Shown: positions 31,181 to 41,975, counted from the first letter of the stretch. The stretch: DNA of 64,000 bases from Ochotona curzoniae (GCF_017591425.1 NW_024467101.1:10056918-10120917); one strand, 5' to 3'. Program-made: numbers and translations. Notes: generated from the letters alone by a model not told the origin.

Positions 31181-31353
31181 GCTTGTCTATGAGGTGGGTG
31201 CTGGGTTTATGAGCCCCAGGGGTGGGAGATCCGGCAGGGCTTGGGTCGCCTAGCCTGGGTCTTGGGGCCTGCCTGTGAGATTGGTGCCAGGTTCGTGAAC
31301 CCCAGGAGCAGGGGATCCAGCAAGGCTTGGGACACCTGGCCAGGGTCCTTGGG
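31181..31353 (+). repeat. 86/87-bp tandem repeat, about 2.2 units
   Basis: Units share TGGGTGCTGGGTT / TTGGTGCCAGGTT, GAGCCCCAGG / GAACCCCAGG, and GGGCTTGGGTCGCCTAGCC / AGGCTTGGGACACCTGGCC. By eye they are about three quarters identical. Confidence 0.85.
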
Positions 31354-31890
31354 CTCACCTGCAAGAACATGTCCTATTAGTGAAAAAGGTGGAGCAGTGA
31401 ACACAGGCACTGTTGTAAAAGGAGAATATGGCAGCCCATTTGGTTCTGTAGTAGAAGAAGAAGAGCAGAACAAACTGGATAACTATCCCAGTCAAACAAT
31501 GACAACAAAAAATCTCGGTGAATGGATTCTTGAGGCTTACTATGTCAGCAATGAACATTGGGAGGGTGACATCACCCTTGGAGTGGTGAAATTGGCAGCA
31601 TTTCAGAATTATCCAAACCACTTGAACAGAACTCTCAGAATATGTACACATTGAGATCCTGGGTTGATATGTGGTGGCGGTTCCTCTTCCCTGGGTACTG
31701 GGACCTTTGAAAAGTCATGTGTGGCTTCCCCCTTTGTCTTTCCCCTTCCCCCAGAAACAACAAGAAGAAATAGCAAAATCAGAAACAATGAGTTCAACAA
31801 TGTTTCCTAAACCTTAATCATTCCCATTCTGATCAACCACATTATCATTATTAAAAAAAATAAAATTTTAAAAAAGATAAAAAAGGTGAT
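31181..31890 (+). mobile_element. Lagomorph retroposon with 86-bp tandem repeat and A-rich end
   Basis: Two and a bit units of an 86-87 bp repeat (31181-31266, 31267-31353, partial from 31354) precede a ~470-bp body ending ATTATCATTATTAAAAAAAATAAAATTTT. The body's 3' half matches the minus-strand element at 3.55-3.83 kb block by block. An open frame of 137 codons spans repeat and body but has no domain I recognise and is probably incidental. Likely an L1 3'UTR-derived piece; an SVA-like composite is the alternative. Confidence 0.6.
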
Positions 31891-32010
31891 GATGGTGAAT
31901 CTCATGGTGTGTGAATATACATGTGGAATCCATAGAAATGGCATTCTATAAACTTTCATGCTAAAAACAGCATGCGAGGGCTGGAAAATGATGCCCTAGA
32001 AAAGCAATAC

Positions 32011-32329
32011 GGAAGAGCTAATAATGGGCACAATGGATAAATACACTGTGTTGATGCCAGTATCCCATACAGGTGCTGCTAATGCACTTCCCACCTAGCT
32101 CCCTGCCAATGCACCTGTTAAAGCAATGTACGGCCCAAGGGCTTGGGCCCTTGATCCCCAAGCCCTAGGTCTATGGTAGATCTAGATGGGTTCTGTGCTC
32201 CTGGGTTCCATCTGGCCCAGCCCTGGCCATTGCAGCCATTGGGGGAACCAGTGACAGAAAGACTGATATTCTTTCTCTCTCTCTAATTCTGCCTTTTAAA
32301 TAGATAAATAAATCTTTTCAAAAAGGACA
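32011..32329 (+). mobile_element. CSINE, old copy with target-site duplication
   Basis: AAAAGCAATA occurs at 32000-32009 and 32330-32339. Between lie AGTATCCCATACAGGTGC, CACCTAGCTCCCTGCCAATGC, GGCCCAAGGGCTTGGGCC, GGCCCAGCCCTGGCCATTGC and TAGATAAATAAATC. Confidence 0.85.
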
Positions 32330-32373
32330 AAAAGCAATATTGATGCTATAGAAAAGAAAGATGTCAGGGCATA

Positions 32374-32674
32374 AGGGGAATGCAACTTTGGTGAAAGAGC
32401 TGCTTGAGATGCCCGCATCCCATATGGAAGTGCCTGGGTTCAAGACTGTATCCTTCTCCCAACTCCAGCTTCCTGTTCATATGCATTCTGGGAGGCCCAG
32501 GGACTGACCCAGGAGCTCTGGTTCCCACAGTCCATGTGAGAGACCTGCAGAGAGCGCTGTAGTCCTGGTTTAGGACTGGCCCAGCCCTGGCTATTTGGAA
32601 CATACAGGGAGTGAAGCAACTAATGGAGGTCTCTGTTCCTCTCTACATTTCACATAAATATAAGTAAATAAAGG
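32374..32674 (+). mobile_element. CSINE, old copy
   Basis: GAATGCAACTTTGGTGAAAG head, CCGCATCCCATATGGAAGTGCC, GGGTTCAAGACTGTATCC, CCAACTCCAGCTTCCTG, GACTGGCCCAGCCCTGGC, ATACAGGGAGTGAAGC, ATAAGTAAATAAAGG. Direct neighbour of another plus-strand CSINE. Confidence 0.85.
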
Positions 32675-32827
32675 TATTGATTCTTTCCCAGACAGATTCA
32701 CCTGCTAAGAAGTTTACTAAACTTTTCAGGCTGACCAACATCCATTACATCTCGAGACCAGCAGGTTTCAACTGCCCTTTCAGAAATTAGTTGCGAAGCA
32801 GCCGAGAGACTGCTCAAAGAATAACAC

Positions 32828-32848
32828 TGTGTGTGTGTGTTGTGTGTA

Positions 32849-32886
<38 letters not shown>
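32828..32886 (+). repeat. (GT)n followed by (GA)n
   Basis: GT-rich to about 32863, then (GA)n to 32886. Confidence 0.9.
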
Positions 32887-32887
<1 letters not shown>

Positions 32888-33189
32888 CTGTCCCATTGCC
32901 TGTAAACCCTTCAGGTGAAGGAAGAACAGATAGGGGATCAAGGCATGGGAGACCCCTGTTATCCAAATCAAAGCCCCAGGCCACACACAAACTAACCTAA
33001 CCACTTACACAGCCCCAACTTTAGCTTTCATTTCACTTTTTTCATACCAAAAAAGAGGGGGAGATAGCCCCCACCAAAACATAACAACCATCACAACAAA
33101 ACAACAAAACAGCTGGGCTAGAAGAAAAGTCAAAACACAGGGCAGGGAACATGCAAGGTGTGTAGGAGGATGGAAGGTCCAGCAGGTTC
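32887..33189. other. Anonymous noncoding sequence
   Basis: Contains a short (CAAAA)n-like run near 33095-33110; nothing else. Confidence 0.35.
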
Positions 33190-33285
33190 CATTCCTGGGT
33201 CTGATCTCACTCAACTGCAATTAACTGAGTGATCTTGGAGGAACCCATATGTTCTCTCTGACCCTGGGCTTCCTACTCCACACCA
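33190..33285 (+). mobile_element. MIR-like remnant
   Basis: TGGGTCTGATCTCACTCAACTGCAATTAACTGAGTGATCTTGG resembles the forward MIR core. Confidence 0.5.
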
Positions 33286-33789
33286 CAGGCAGAGTGTGGA
33301 AGGCTGATGGTTTCTTCTACAAGCATCCGCTGCATGCTCTGTGGGGTCTGCGCAAATAGAGGAGCAACCCAGACAAGGCTGCGATTCGCAAACCCCTTCC
33401 AGCACAGAGGGTAAGGGAGATGTCCAGAGCAGAACAAGAGGAGTGATGGACCTCAGGCAGTGTGGCAGGGGCTGGAACTGGTGGGCAACGGGGAGCTGTG
33501 ACTCAGAGGACTGGGCCCCAAAGGACAAGCCTCACTCCTGCACATCCTCTGCCCACCGCCCTACCCTCAATAGAACCAATGCAGGTGGCATCCTTTGATG
33601 CTCAGACCCCTGGAAGCCAGGATCAGGTATTGTCCTTGCCTGAGTCTCTGCATTCAAGATGCTGCCCCTCTGTTCCCTGGAACCTCACAGCTGAGCAGCC
33701 CCTTCCCTCCTACACCCCTCCCCCATGAAAGTTGATCTCCACGTCTTCTACTTTCTCCCATTTTTCTCCCTGCACTTCTCGCCTTTCAT
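33286..33789. other. Anonymous noncoding sequence
   Basis: No gene or repeat family seen. Confidence 0.35.
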
Positions 33790-33965
33790 TTCTGACCAAA
33801 CTTCGGATGACGGGAACACTGATAAATTAATGATTGTAATTAATAAAAATTGACTCTGTGCTAATAAATTATTATGAAATGGCCTGTCAGGTTTTTTAAT
33901 GAAATGCAAAAAGCTGCGGTAATGAGATGAGTATGTGCGCTTTTTCAGCCAAGACGTGAGGAAAT
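33790..33965. promoter_or_regulatory. Candidate conserved noncoding element
   Basis: Repeat-free AT-rich block with GATAAATTAATGATTG, GTAATTAATAAAAATTG, GCTAATAAATTATTATG and GGTTTTTTAATGAAATGC. Clustered homeodomain cores; function inferred. Confidence 0.42.
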
Positions 33966-34089
33966 ACATCCAACGGGGTTGCTTGGGGGGTCTATGGGTG
34001 GACGGATCTGGGAGAAGAGCATTGGGACTGGACCTGTGCTCAGTGGATGACCGGAGGAATTACTGTGGCAGGAGGACCGACCACATTTG

Positions 34090-34255
34090 TCACTTGGTCT
34101 TTGCAATTTACAACATCTCCTTAGCCCCTCAGAAGACAGATACTAAGATACAGAAGAAGAAACTGAAGCCCAGAAAGGGTTTAAATAACACTATCTTAGG
34201 TCCACAACCATTAGGTCATAGACCTGAGCTCAAGCCTCTTCCAATGTCACTCAGT
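34090..34255 (-). mobile_element. MIR remnant
   Basis: GAAGAAACTGAAGCCCAGAAAGGGTTTAAATAACA and GGTCATAGACCTGAGCTCAAGCC follow the reversed MIR. Confidence 0.65.
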
Positions 34256-34529
34256 TGACATTGCAAGCAGGAAGAAATAACCACTCGGAGCCTCCACTTA
34301 CACGCAAGTAGAATGGAGACAGCCAGAGAGCCTTTGCGTGCAGAAACATCCACCATGAAGCAACCTGTAGTGTAAGACACGGCGTAGCCCTCAGATCCTC
34401 CTTCGGCCCCTTCTCCTTGAGGCTGACCTAGCAAGCTCCATCTGTGAGCCAGCAATGCATCGCAGGAAAGACACCCAATGTCATAGAGGCAGCTGTGGTG
34501 GGCCCCTCATTCACACCCCATCCCGGCTG
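34256..34529. other. Anonymous noncoding sequence
   Basis: Nothing recognised. Confidence 0.35.
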
Positions 34530-34875
34530 TATGGATTGTTTAATATTACAAGGTTGTCCCAGTTCTTTGTCAACTATAGCCATGAATGTAAAACAACCGG
34601 TTTTTACAACAGAATTGTTTAACCCTGTACCAATTAAAAGTACCTGTTATTAAAAAAGGTAATTATGCTGTAATTAGTTTGACACAAGACATTAAGCAGA
34701 TTATTATCAAAGCCATGGAAGTAGTAACTTCAAAGCAATTTCCCCTCTTGAAAGAGGCATTTACATGCCGGCATTGGAGCACGGTCCTCACTCCAGGCAC
34801 TTTTTAATGCAAGGAAATGTGGTGCCTGACGCTTCCCAGCAGCTTGGAGCTTTAATGGAAGGGAATGCCCGCATT
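34530..34875. promoter_or_regulatory. Strong candidate conserved noncoding element
   Basis: About 340 bp without repeat similarity: GTTTAATATTACAAGG, TGAATGTAAAACAACC, ACCAATTAAAAGTACC, GGTAATTATGCTGTAATTAG, ACATTAAGCAGATTATTATC. Low-CpG, AT-rich, dense homeodomain cores. A regulatory role is inferred. Confidence 0.45.
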
Positions 34876-35439
34876 ACAAATGAACCTGGGTGGATAGGTT
34901 GCAGAAATCATTCCTAGGAAACCCACATTCTGCCTGCATCGAGGCAGAAAGGAGCAAGAGGGCAGCAGAAAGGGGGCCTTGCATGCACTCAGGGTCGATG
35001 CAAGTGCCAGTGCCCTGCTCAGAGACTTTAATATTTTCTCTTGGACTTCTCCCAACCCAACCTGTGAGGCAGGGATAAGGAGAACCAATTGGCAAGAAAA
35101 CAAGTGGCTGCTTTGGACCTGAATGTCTGTTTCCGGCCAACAAGGCGAATACCACTTTTCCTAGCTGCTTTGTTATCCAAAACATGCTCAAATCAACTCC
35201 AAAACAAAACAAAACAAAAAAAAACCCTCTCATCTCTTTTGCTGTCCATCTACCTGCTTCTTTAACTCAGTTCCTTTTCTCTCACCTGTTGGATTCCTGG
35301 GAGAGACGGGACAAAAGGCACCAATCAGCTCAGCCCCACAACACACTAGTGTTTCAGGACCATGGACAGAGGCACAAGGACCCTTCTCTCCACCCTCCCA
35401 CCTCAGCAACAAAATCCTTCCCTCCCTGCAACTTGGATG
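34876..35439. other. Anonymous noncoding sequence
   Basis: (CAAAA)n near 35199-35224. No gene. Confidence 0.35.
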
Positions 35440-35585
35440 CTGAGAACAGCCTGGCTGAGCCTCAGTATCCTCTCTTAGAAAATGGGATAGTGACAGCGTC
35501 TAATTTAGCATTGATGATGGATTTGTGTTGGAGGCTCAACACGGAGCTGGCACAAAGTCTCAGTAAGTGAGATCTATTATTATTA
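35440..35585 (+). mobile_element. MIR remnant
   Basis: GAGCCTCAGTATCCTCTCTTAGAAAATGGGATAGTGACAGC and GCTGGCACAAAGTCTCAGTAAGTG follow the forward MIR end, then ATT repeats. Confidence 0.65.
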
Positions 35586-35918
35586 TTAACCTAGGTCTCC
35601 TGACTACTGACCTGTGTGCTCCCATTAGCCTGCAAAGCTCGACTCTCCAAGATACTGAATATATATGTAAGGCAGGCAAAAGGGCAAAACCACATGGATC
35701 AAGAAGCAAAGTAGATCCCGCCCCTCTGGCACTAGAGAGATAGTATTTTATGTAGCCAGCAGGATGCAAATCCTCCTCACTCTTGGTCCCCTTGAGAAGT
35801 TATTAATTATTATATGTGGCAAGCATTGCACATCTATGCTTTACCAAATGCCGCACTAAGAAGGATCAATTACCTTGTTCACAAACCCCAGCCTCGGGGA
35901 TGAGGCAGGTGATACTGC
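35586..35918. other. Anonymous noncoding sequence
   Basis: Nothing recognised. Confidence 0.35.
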
Positions 35919-35974
35919 ATCATGTAAGCAGGTGACATCACATCCTGTAAGCAGGTCATATGGCATCACATAAG
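35919..35974 (+). repeat. Short ~22-bp tandem repeat
   Basis: Three variants of CATCATGTAAGCAGGTGA in a row. Confidence 0.75.
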
Positions 35975-36075
35975 CTTTATTCCCTTTGCAGGTGAGGCAA
36001 CGGAGCCTCAGAGAGGGGAGGTGGAGTGCTCTGACATCCAGATGGAAACAGACATAACGCAACTTGAACCCGTTT
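35960..36075 (-). mobile_element. MIR-like remnant
   Basis: TTATTCCCTTTGCAGGTGAGGCAACGGAGCCTCAGAGAGGGGAGG is a reversed MIR core. Confidence 0.6.
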
Positions 36076-37439
36076 AGCCCTTCTCCAAAATGCCTTCCTG
36101 CCCTCATGCCTGATAGAAACACAGAGAAGTATCCAGAGGTCCCAGGTCCATGCACGTGGTCCATAGCAGGTGCTCAGGAAGCACATCCTCTCCATTTCCT
36201 GCCTAAGTGTTCTGCCTCCCATCCCTCAAAACAAAGGTTTAGATGGTCCTCTACAAGGTCTATGATTTGGCAATTTTTTTCAAGAAGAGCACCCCAGGTG
36301 CAAGGTCTTCTTTCACTGGTGGTTGCCCTGATTTCCCACCTGTGTTCTCAGGACCCCAGTTGGAGCCCTTTGGCCTCCTCCTTCAAGACTCCAGAATCTT
36401 GGAGAAACTGGAGGAATCCCCTCACTGCCAGCAGAACTTTCAGGTTATCCTGTCGTTGCCATGACAACAATACCAGCATCTATCTTCTTCAAGTCCAAAT
36501 TCTGCTTCCCTCCATCTCCCACCGTATTTGTGCCTGCTGGGTGCCCGGCTGTCCGATGCGGGATGTGGTGGGGCTGGGACCAAGCTACAGAAGAGAAAGG
36601 AGTAGCAGAAAGAGGAGAGAGAGTTTAGGAATGTGGTGGTTCAGCCTTAGTTAGGGAGGCTGGGAGTTCTGGATCGCCCACTAACACTAGCAAATCTCAT
36701 TGCTTCCTGTCTCCTGGATTTGTCCCTTTTAAACACATAAGTCACATCAGGTACTATAGTATATCATTGTAGGCATTACCCTCTTCCCCATGAAAGTTTA
36801 GCTTGAATATTAACTTTCTAAGGGAAGCTTTCTGTAATTACTATACACACACACACACACTGGAAGGGTTCATAGTTCTCAGCTACCTTCCCATGCCCTC
36901 TGTATCTCAGAAGTGAGTACCGTGTATTGTTTGAATCAATACCTTGAGTCTCATTATGGCCAAGCAAAGTTGGCTCTTCTGTTATCTAACATTGCAGGAC
37001 AAATGACCTGCACACAAGCAAAAGGCCTAGAGACTACCTGAACCCAGCTCTACTTAGCAGTCAAAGTCTTTCCATTGCACCAGGAGGTTTCAAGAAGCTA
37101 CTTAGCTGAGAGAACACAGAGGTACTGATATAGCAATGTATTCATGTATGTGTTGATTGGTTCCTGGGTTTGGGGAGGAGCTGACATGGCCAAGGACAGC
37201 AAGGCACCAGTCAGCTGGGCCTATGACCTCTGCATGCTCCTGTGACCATGGACGACAGCCCAGAAATGCTGACTATGATCCCTGGGGGGAGGAGCAAGGG
37301 AGCTGTGGACACTACCACCAGCTCTGAGACCAGATGAGCCTCCCTAAGAGAAGATGGTGTAAGGGGGTCACATCCACAGGAAACCACGCCAGGGGCTAAC
37401 TATAAGCCCACCCACTGTCAATCTACACAGCAGGATCCC
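36076..37439. other. Anonymous noncoding sequence
   Basis: The 196-codon plus frame at 36064-36654 has no domain and starts inside a MIR. A short (AC)n run lies at 36843-36860. No gene recognised. Confidence 0.4.
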
Positions 37440-37565
37440 AGAACATAAAATGCAAAATCATCTTAACTGTCCCATCAGATACATCAGAAAAACAGACTCC
37501 ACAGGATGGGAGCAAGTTCAAGGTAGAGTCAGGGCTTGAACCGAGGTCTGCCTGATTCCTAATCT
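37440..37565 (-). mobile_element. MIR-like remnant
   Basis: AGAGTCAGGGCTTGAACCGAGGTCTGCCTGATTCC is a reversed MIR head region. Confidence 0.6.
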
Positions 37566-37959
37566 AAGGTTCTCTTTTCTAGTCCCTCTAAGCAGTTATT
37601 CAAATATCCCTCCTTGGCCAAATGGTAGAACCAGCTGGAAGCAAAACATCAAAAATTCAGTTCCTACCCCAGATTCTTAAATTGTTCTGAAGCTGAGATT
37701 GGTGGAGGGTGATTTTGATGAGCTATGTCCAGAGGCATTGTCGATTAGGGCACACGGGGACTGGCATCTTTAGGGTAGAATCCAGGCTTGTTGCCCTACA
37801 GCCCACAATGCACACAACACACCCCGCCCCCTGACCACCCACAAAGGAGGATTGTGGTGGAGAATCCTGAGTCTGGGGTGAGACCCAGCCATCAGCATGT
37901 TGGGAAAGCTCACTGGTTGCTTCTAAGGAGAGCCACTGGGTTAATCACAAGCTCCACAA
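37566..37959. other. Anonymous noncoding sequence
   Basis: Nothing recognised. Confidence 0.35.
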
Positions 37960-38110
37960 TTAGCCTTGGGGAATTACAGTCTTTTAAATGAGGCCTCTAT
38001 AATCAGCCAGCTGTTATTAAACCATCAATAGCTGTGGCCAAATTAAATCCCGGAGTTAAGAGAGTTTCAAGCAATCGACTGTTTCTTTCCTGCTAGAGTG
38101 GCCAACTACC
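37960..38110. promoter_or_regulatory. Candidate conserved noncoding element
   Basis: GAATTACAGTC, TATAATCAGCC, TGTTATTAAACC, CATCAATAGC and AAATTAAATCCC in a repeat-free block. Function inferred from composition only. Confidence 0.35.
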
Positions 38111-38242
38111 CACATTGACCTGAAGACCTGCTGTTGCACAAGTTTTTAGAGCTAAGTCTGGTCCACCCTGGGAAAGAAAAGAGGGTGGGGGTAAGTTATC
38201 CTCCCTTCTTTCTCTCATCTTCTTCCTCTAACCATGTATCCA

Positions 38243-38565
38243 TTTAAAACGTTTAAGTATTTATTTGAAATTCAGAGTGATAGAGAGCAAAAGGGCACTT
38301 CTGTCTCCTGGTTCACTCCCCAAATGGCCACAATGACTGAGGCTGGATCAGACTGAAGCTTGGAACCTGGAACTCCACGTAGGTCTCTCAAACAGGTGGA
38401 TGGGAATGGCACGGACTCAATGACTTGGGGCATCCTCCACTACTTTGCTAGGCACATCAGCAGGAATCTGGATCGGAACTGGAACAACCAGGACTCGAAT
38501 CAGTGCTCCAAGACAGGATGACAGTATCGGAAAAGGCAGCTTATCCCATTGCACAATGCTGGTCC
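38243..38565 (-). mobile_element. CSINE, full-length old copy
   Basis: Tail side TTTAAAACGTTTAAGTATTTATTTGAAATTC, CTCCTGGTTCACTCCCCAAATGGCCAC, GAACCTGGAACTCC, ATCAGCAGGAATCTGGATCGG, GGACTCGAATCAGTGCTCC, and a head ending CAATGCTGGTCC. Confidence 0.9.
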
Positions 38566-38599
38566 TTCCGTTTCTCACAAAGTTTATACTAGGCCTTTA

Positions 38600-38770
38600 C
38601 AAACCACTTGACCTACATTAGCTCAGAGCCCTAAAGAGGTAAACACTCAGCTCTCCAGTTCCTAAGACAGCAGGAGCTCAATGACTTGACCATGGAGGCT
38701 GCTCAGATAATCAGTGTCAGAGTCTGGATTTGAACCCAGGACTGTCAACCTTATGTTCTTGCCAGCTAGC
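38600..38770 (-). mobile_element. MIR remnant
   Basis: GCTCAATGACTTGACCATGGAGGCTGCTCAG and GTCAGAGTCTGGATTTGAACCCAGGACTGTC match the reversed MIR. Confidence 0.75.
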
Positions 38771-39569
38771 CTTCTAGGGGCAGGAATGCCACCTCCTCCT
38801 CATCCTGCAGCATCGTAAGGTTTTCATGGATTGCCTCTAGCATGGCCTTCTTTTATTTCCAGGTTTAGACCAGGCCAATTAAACAGAAAAGAATGAGGGC
38901 CCCAGAGATGACCTTCCACCAGAGCCAATTAACAGCAGTGGCATTTCAGAGTTACTGCAATGCTGGAAACTCACAGGCAGGAGGAAGAGACAGAGAGAGC
39001 CAGCACTGCAGGGTCTGCGAGGAGCACAGCACATCCGCAAGGTGTGTGAGACCCACGGCGACATGGAGAAACAAACTGGAAGCAGAGAGTGAATGTCAAG
39101 GCCACCTTCCCCAGACATGGCAACTCTGGTGCTAGAACCTACGTGTGCCCACACCAATGGCCACGCTTTCTGCCTTTCATTGCATGCTGTATGAGGCGTC
39201 CTGACTTCGTGTTGATTTAATGGTGCACGATGGGCTAAAAGCCCGACAAATCCCGGAAGACTGCGTGAGGGAGATGAGCGTGTTGTGCCAACCGCGTAAC
39301 ACGAGTCCCGAGCTGTGTCACACTGTTCCTAACATTGATGAGGCCCATGACAGGATTTTGAGAACAGGTTGCCTTGAGCCAAGCAGGTACTAGATTCAGA
39401 ACATGACTCCCCGGTGCCAGCGGCCGTATGCTCCATCTGTGTGCATGACGCATGCACGGTTCTACCTCCATGTCTGCACAACACCCCCCACACCAATCTG
39501 CGGACCTCTGCCAACACCCCCACCACTGCATGCGAGTCCACTGAGGTGTGAACCCCACCATGCCCCATG
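38771..39569. other. Anonymous noncoding sequence, relatively CpG-rich
   Basis: 39.18-39.55 kb keeps more CpGs than its neighbours (GGCGTCC, GCACGATGG, CCCGACAAATCCCGG, CCGCGTAACACG). It is too sparse to call a CpG island. No gene. Confidence 0.4.
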
Positions 39570-39790
39570 CATTTCTATGAAATGATATTTTATTAAATAA
39601 ACAAACCAGACAGCCCCTGCTGCTGCTGCTGCTGCTGCTGATTTATGAACAGTTCTCCAAGTCTCACTTGTTTGACCTGCTACGGATTTACAGCCCTGCA
39701 TTAACCTCGTGAGCACTCATAACGTTTTCTAAGATAATGCTGGTGGGAGCAGAGGAGGGCTTTTATAGCTGAGGAATAATTAGAAATGCA
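39570..39790. promoter_or_regulatory. Candidate element with (CTG)8
   Basis: ATGATATTTTATTAAATAAAC, then CTG repeated eight times at 39617-39640, then GATTTATGAAC and GAGGAATAATTAG. AT-rich and repeat-free apart from the triplet run. Confidence 0.3.
39617..39640 (+). repeat. (CTG)8
   Basis: 24 bp of perfect CTG triplets in noncoding context. Confidence 0.97.
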
Positions 39791-40569
39791 GGCAGGTCCA
39801 GGGAGCCTGCTACTGGAGGGGCGCCTGCTCCTGGGGGGCCACTGCCAGCTGCCTAGCCCCTGGCGACACTGCGCATTTCACGCAGATTTCATTGCTGGAG
39901 CCCTTCCCTCTCACACTGGATTTACCTCCATGGCTTGTCGAGGTTACTGCTTTCAGAGACAGTGTCACGTGCATGAAGGGAGAGATTTCAGAGAGCTCAG
40001 AAGGGGCAGCTGCTTTGGGTACCCCCTCTGCAAACGTACCCCTACCTCTAGCCAAGCAATGGGACCTTGAAGTGCAAAATGTTAGAATTGGAAAGGAGAG
40101 ATGTTATCTCCACCCAAGAGCTCATCCCCTGGTGGGGGCATCTCCCTCCCCCCTTGCTTCCCAGAGTGGCAGTGACCTTCAGGGCTCTAGTTTGTTCATT
40201 AGGGGATGCAGGAGGTAAGGAGAAGAGAGAAAGCTTGGCAGCAGCACTAAATACTTAACCAACCGGAGTAGGGAAAGAAAAGATTTGCAAACAGGTCACA
40301 AAACAGGAGAGTAAATGATAGAGATGTGTAGCAATAAGGACATCGCCACCAGCCCCAGCTGCATAGAGAAACCACGCCGGAAGGAAAATTAAAACCTACA
40401 GGGGCCTGAACCCAATCCGTTAGCTAGACCCTCAAGGGACAGGGGTGGCCACTGTGGGTTTTGACCATCTCCCAAGGGTGCTGGTACATAACAGGGCTCA
40501 AGTCCACTGGATGCCCTCTGCGAGATAGTTTCCAGGCTCTGCAGCTTGGATGCCCCAAAAGGAGCTGGC
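39791..40569. other. Anonymous noncoding sequence
   Basis: No recognised gene or repeat. Confidence 0.35.
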
Positions 40570-40772
40570 AGGGGAAGGAGTTTGGCGCAACAGTTAAGGC
40601 CATCACATCCCATGTACAGAGTGTCTGGTTCAAGTCCTGGCTTCTCCCCTCTCAACCAGTGCTGTCCGCTCATGGGCATCATGGCAGAGAACAGGTGATG
40701 ACCGGAATAGGAAAGTGGGATAGAGCCAGCTGATGGGAGACCTTTGTCTCTTTGTGTTCTGCAAATAAAACA
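40570..40772 (+). mobile_element. CSINE, internally deleted
   Basis: GGGGAAGGAGTTTGGCGCAAC head, CATCACATCCCATGTACAG, GGTTCAAGTCCTGGCTTC, then a jump to GGGAGACCTTTGTCTC and GCAAATAAAAC. The central body is missing. Confidence 0.65.
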
Positions 40773-40969
40773 CCAGCAGCTTCCATAGCACCTGGGAGGG
40801 AGCTGGCTAGAATGCAGAAACTCAGGCCCAGATGTGCTGAGTCAGAACCTGCCTTCCCGCAGGGTCCATGGGTAGTTCTTGTGAGCTGTGAAGTCCAACA
40901 TGCACTGCGAGGCAACGTTGGACCTCAGAAATGCCACGCCCCGGGGTCCGTGTTGTGTCAGAACAAGCA

Positions 40970-41202
40970 AAAAAAACAATGTCTGCAACACCCACATCCC
41001 ATATGGCTGCTGGTTCCAGTCCTAGCTGTCCCACTTCCAATCCAGCTCCTTACTAACGTCCTGGGAAGGCAACAGAAAATTGGCCCAAGGATTTGGGCCC
41101 CTGCCCCTCACATGCGAGACCCTGAGGAAGCTCCTGGTTCCTGGCTTTAGCCTGACCCAACCCCAGCCACTGTGCATCTGGGAAATGAACCAAGCAGATA
41201 GG

Positions 41203-41255
<53 letters not shown>

Positions 41256-41275
41256 TGTGTGTGTGCGTTTTATAT
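40970..41275 (+). mobile_element. CSINE with (GT)n tail
   Basis: CACATCCCATATGGCTGCTGG, TCCAGTCCTAGCTGTCCCAC, AATTGGCCCAAGGATTTGGGCC, GCTCCTGGTTCCTGGC, AAATGAACCAAGCAGATAG. The tail is a long (GT)n run at 41203-41262. Confidence 0.85.
41203..41270 (+). repeat. (GT)n microsatellite in a CSINE tail
   Basis: About 60 bp of GT with one CT interruption near the right end. Confidence 0.95.
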
Positions 41276-41744
41276 AAAAGGCCTGGGTGGGTTGGGGGAG
41301 GAGTGCCACTTTCCCTGAAAGCAAAAGAAAAAGCCCATTTTGTACTCTCCTTGCTTCTCAGGAAGAGAGAAACCAAGAACCGCGGCCACGGGGCACCAGC
41401 CTGAGCCGACACAGAGCCAGGCTGAGCGTGCAAGCCCGTGCCCTTCACAGTCCTCAGCACACACACAGCCACCGATGCGGGAAATCCAGGCACCGTGGCA
41501 GGTGCTAAGGAGGTGCTCCGTGGGCCGGAGCTAAAAACGAGAGCTGGAAGAAAGGGGCGCTGGGGGCCCGAGGTGAGAGAGGGGGGATTGGTAAGCAGTT
41601 GTCAATTAGTCACCTGGCCTTCCACAGCTGGCGGAGTGGCGCACCCCCCTCCACACACACACACACACACACCCCTATCTTTGCTGCCGCCCCTGCCCTC
41701 TCTCGCCTTCCCCTTCCAGAACCTCCTTGAGATTTGAAACTCAA
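41276..41744. other. Anonymous noncoding sequence
   Basis: GC-richer stretch (41.36-41.58 kb) with an (AC)n run at 41654-41672. No gene recognised. Confidence 0.4.
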
Positions 41745-41975
41745 ACAAGAGGGTATGAATAATGGAGCGCAATCGCTCCTCTCGTCTCCCCTCAATCCTC
41801 AGAGGGTAAGCGGGGCTCCTTGTCTGCCTCATTAGTGGCCGTTCAACCATTTGATTTCAGTAACAATGAGTGAGCCTTCCTCAGAATTTTCATACCTATT
41901 TGCGTCACCAGAGTCAACATTGAATTTCTGAATCCACATGAAATTTTAATGGAGTGATCTGCATACTTCTCTCTC
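41745..41975. promoter_or_regulatory. Candidate conserved noncoding element
   Basis: GGTATGAATAATGGAGCGC, CCTCATTAGTGGCC, TTTGATTTCAGTAACAATG, TTTGCGTCACC (CRE-like) and GAAATTTTAATGG. Repeat-free. CT-rich tract follows at 41.97-42.01 kb. Confidence 0.35.

Noticed and set aside
31241..31654. 137-codon frame across the tandem repeat and retroposon body
   Set aside because: Tempting because it crosses both modules, but no domain is visible and the related copy at 3.55-3.83 kb does not preserve it.
36064..36654. 196-codon plus-strand open frame
   Set aside because: Starts inside a MIR and has no domain or plausible exon structure.
41360..41640. CpG island or promoter
   Set aside because: GC-rich but only modest CpG content and no associated exon or transcription start pattern.
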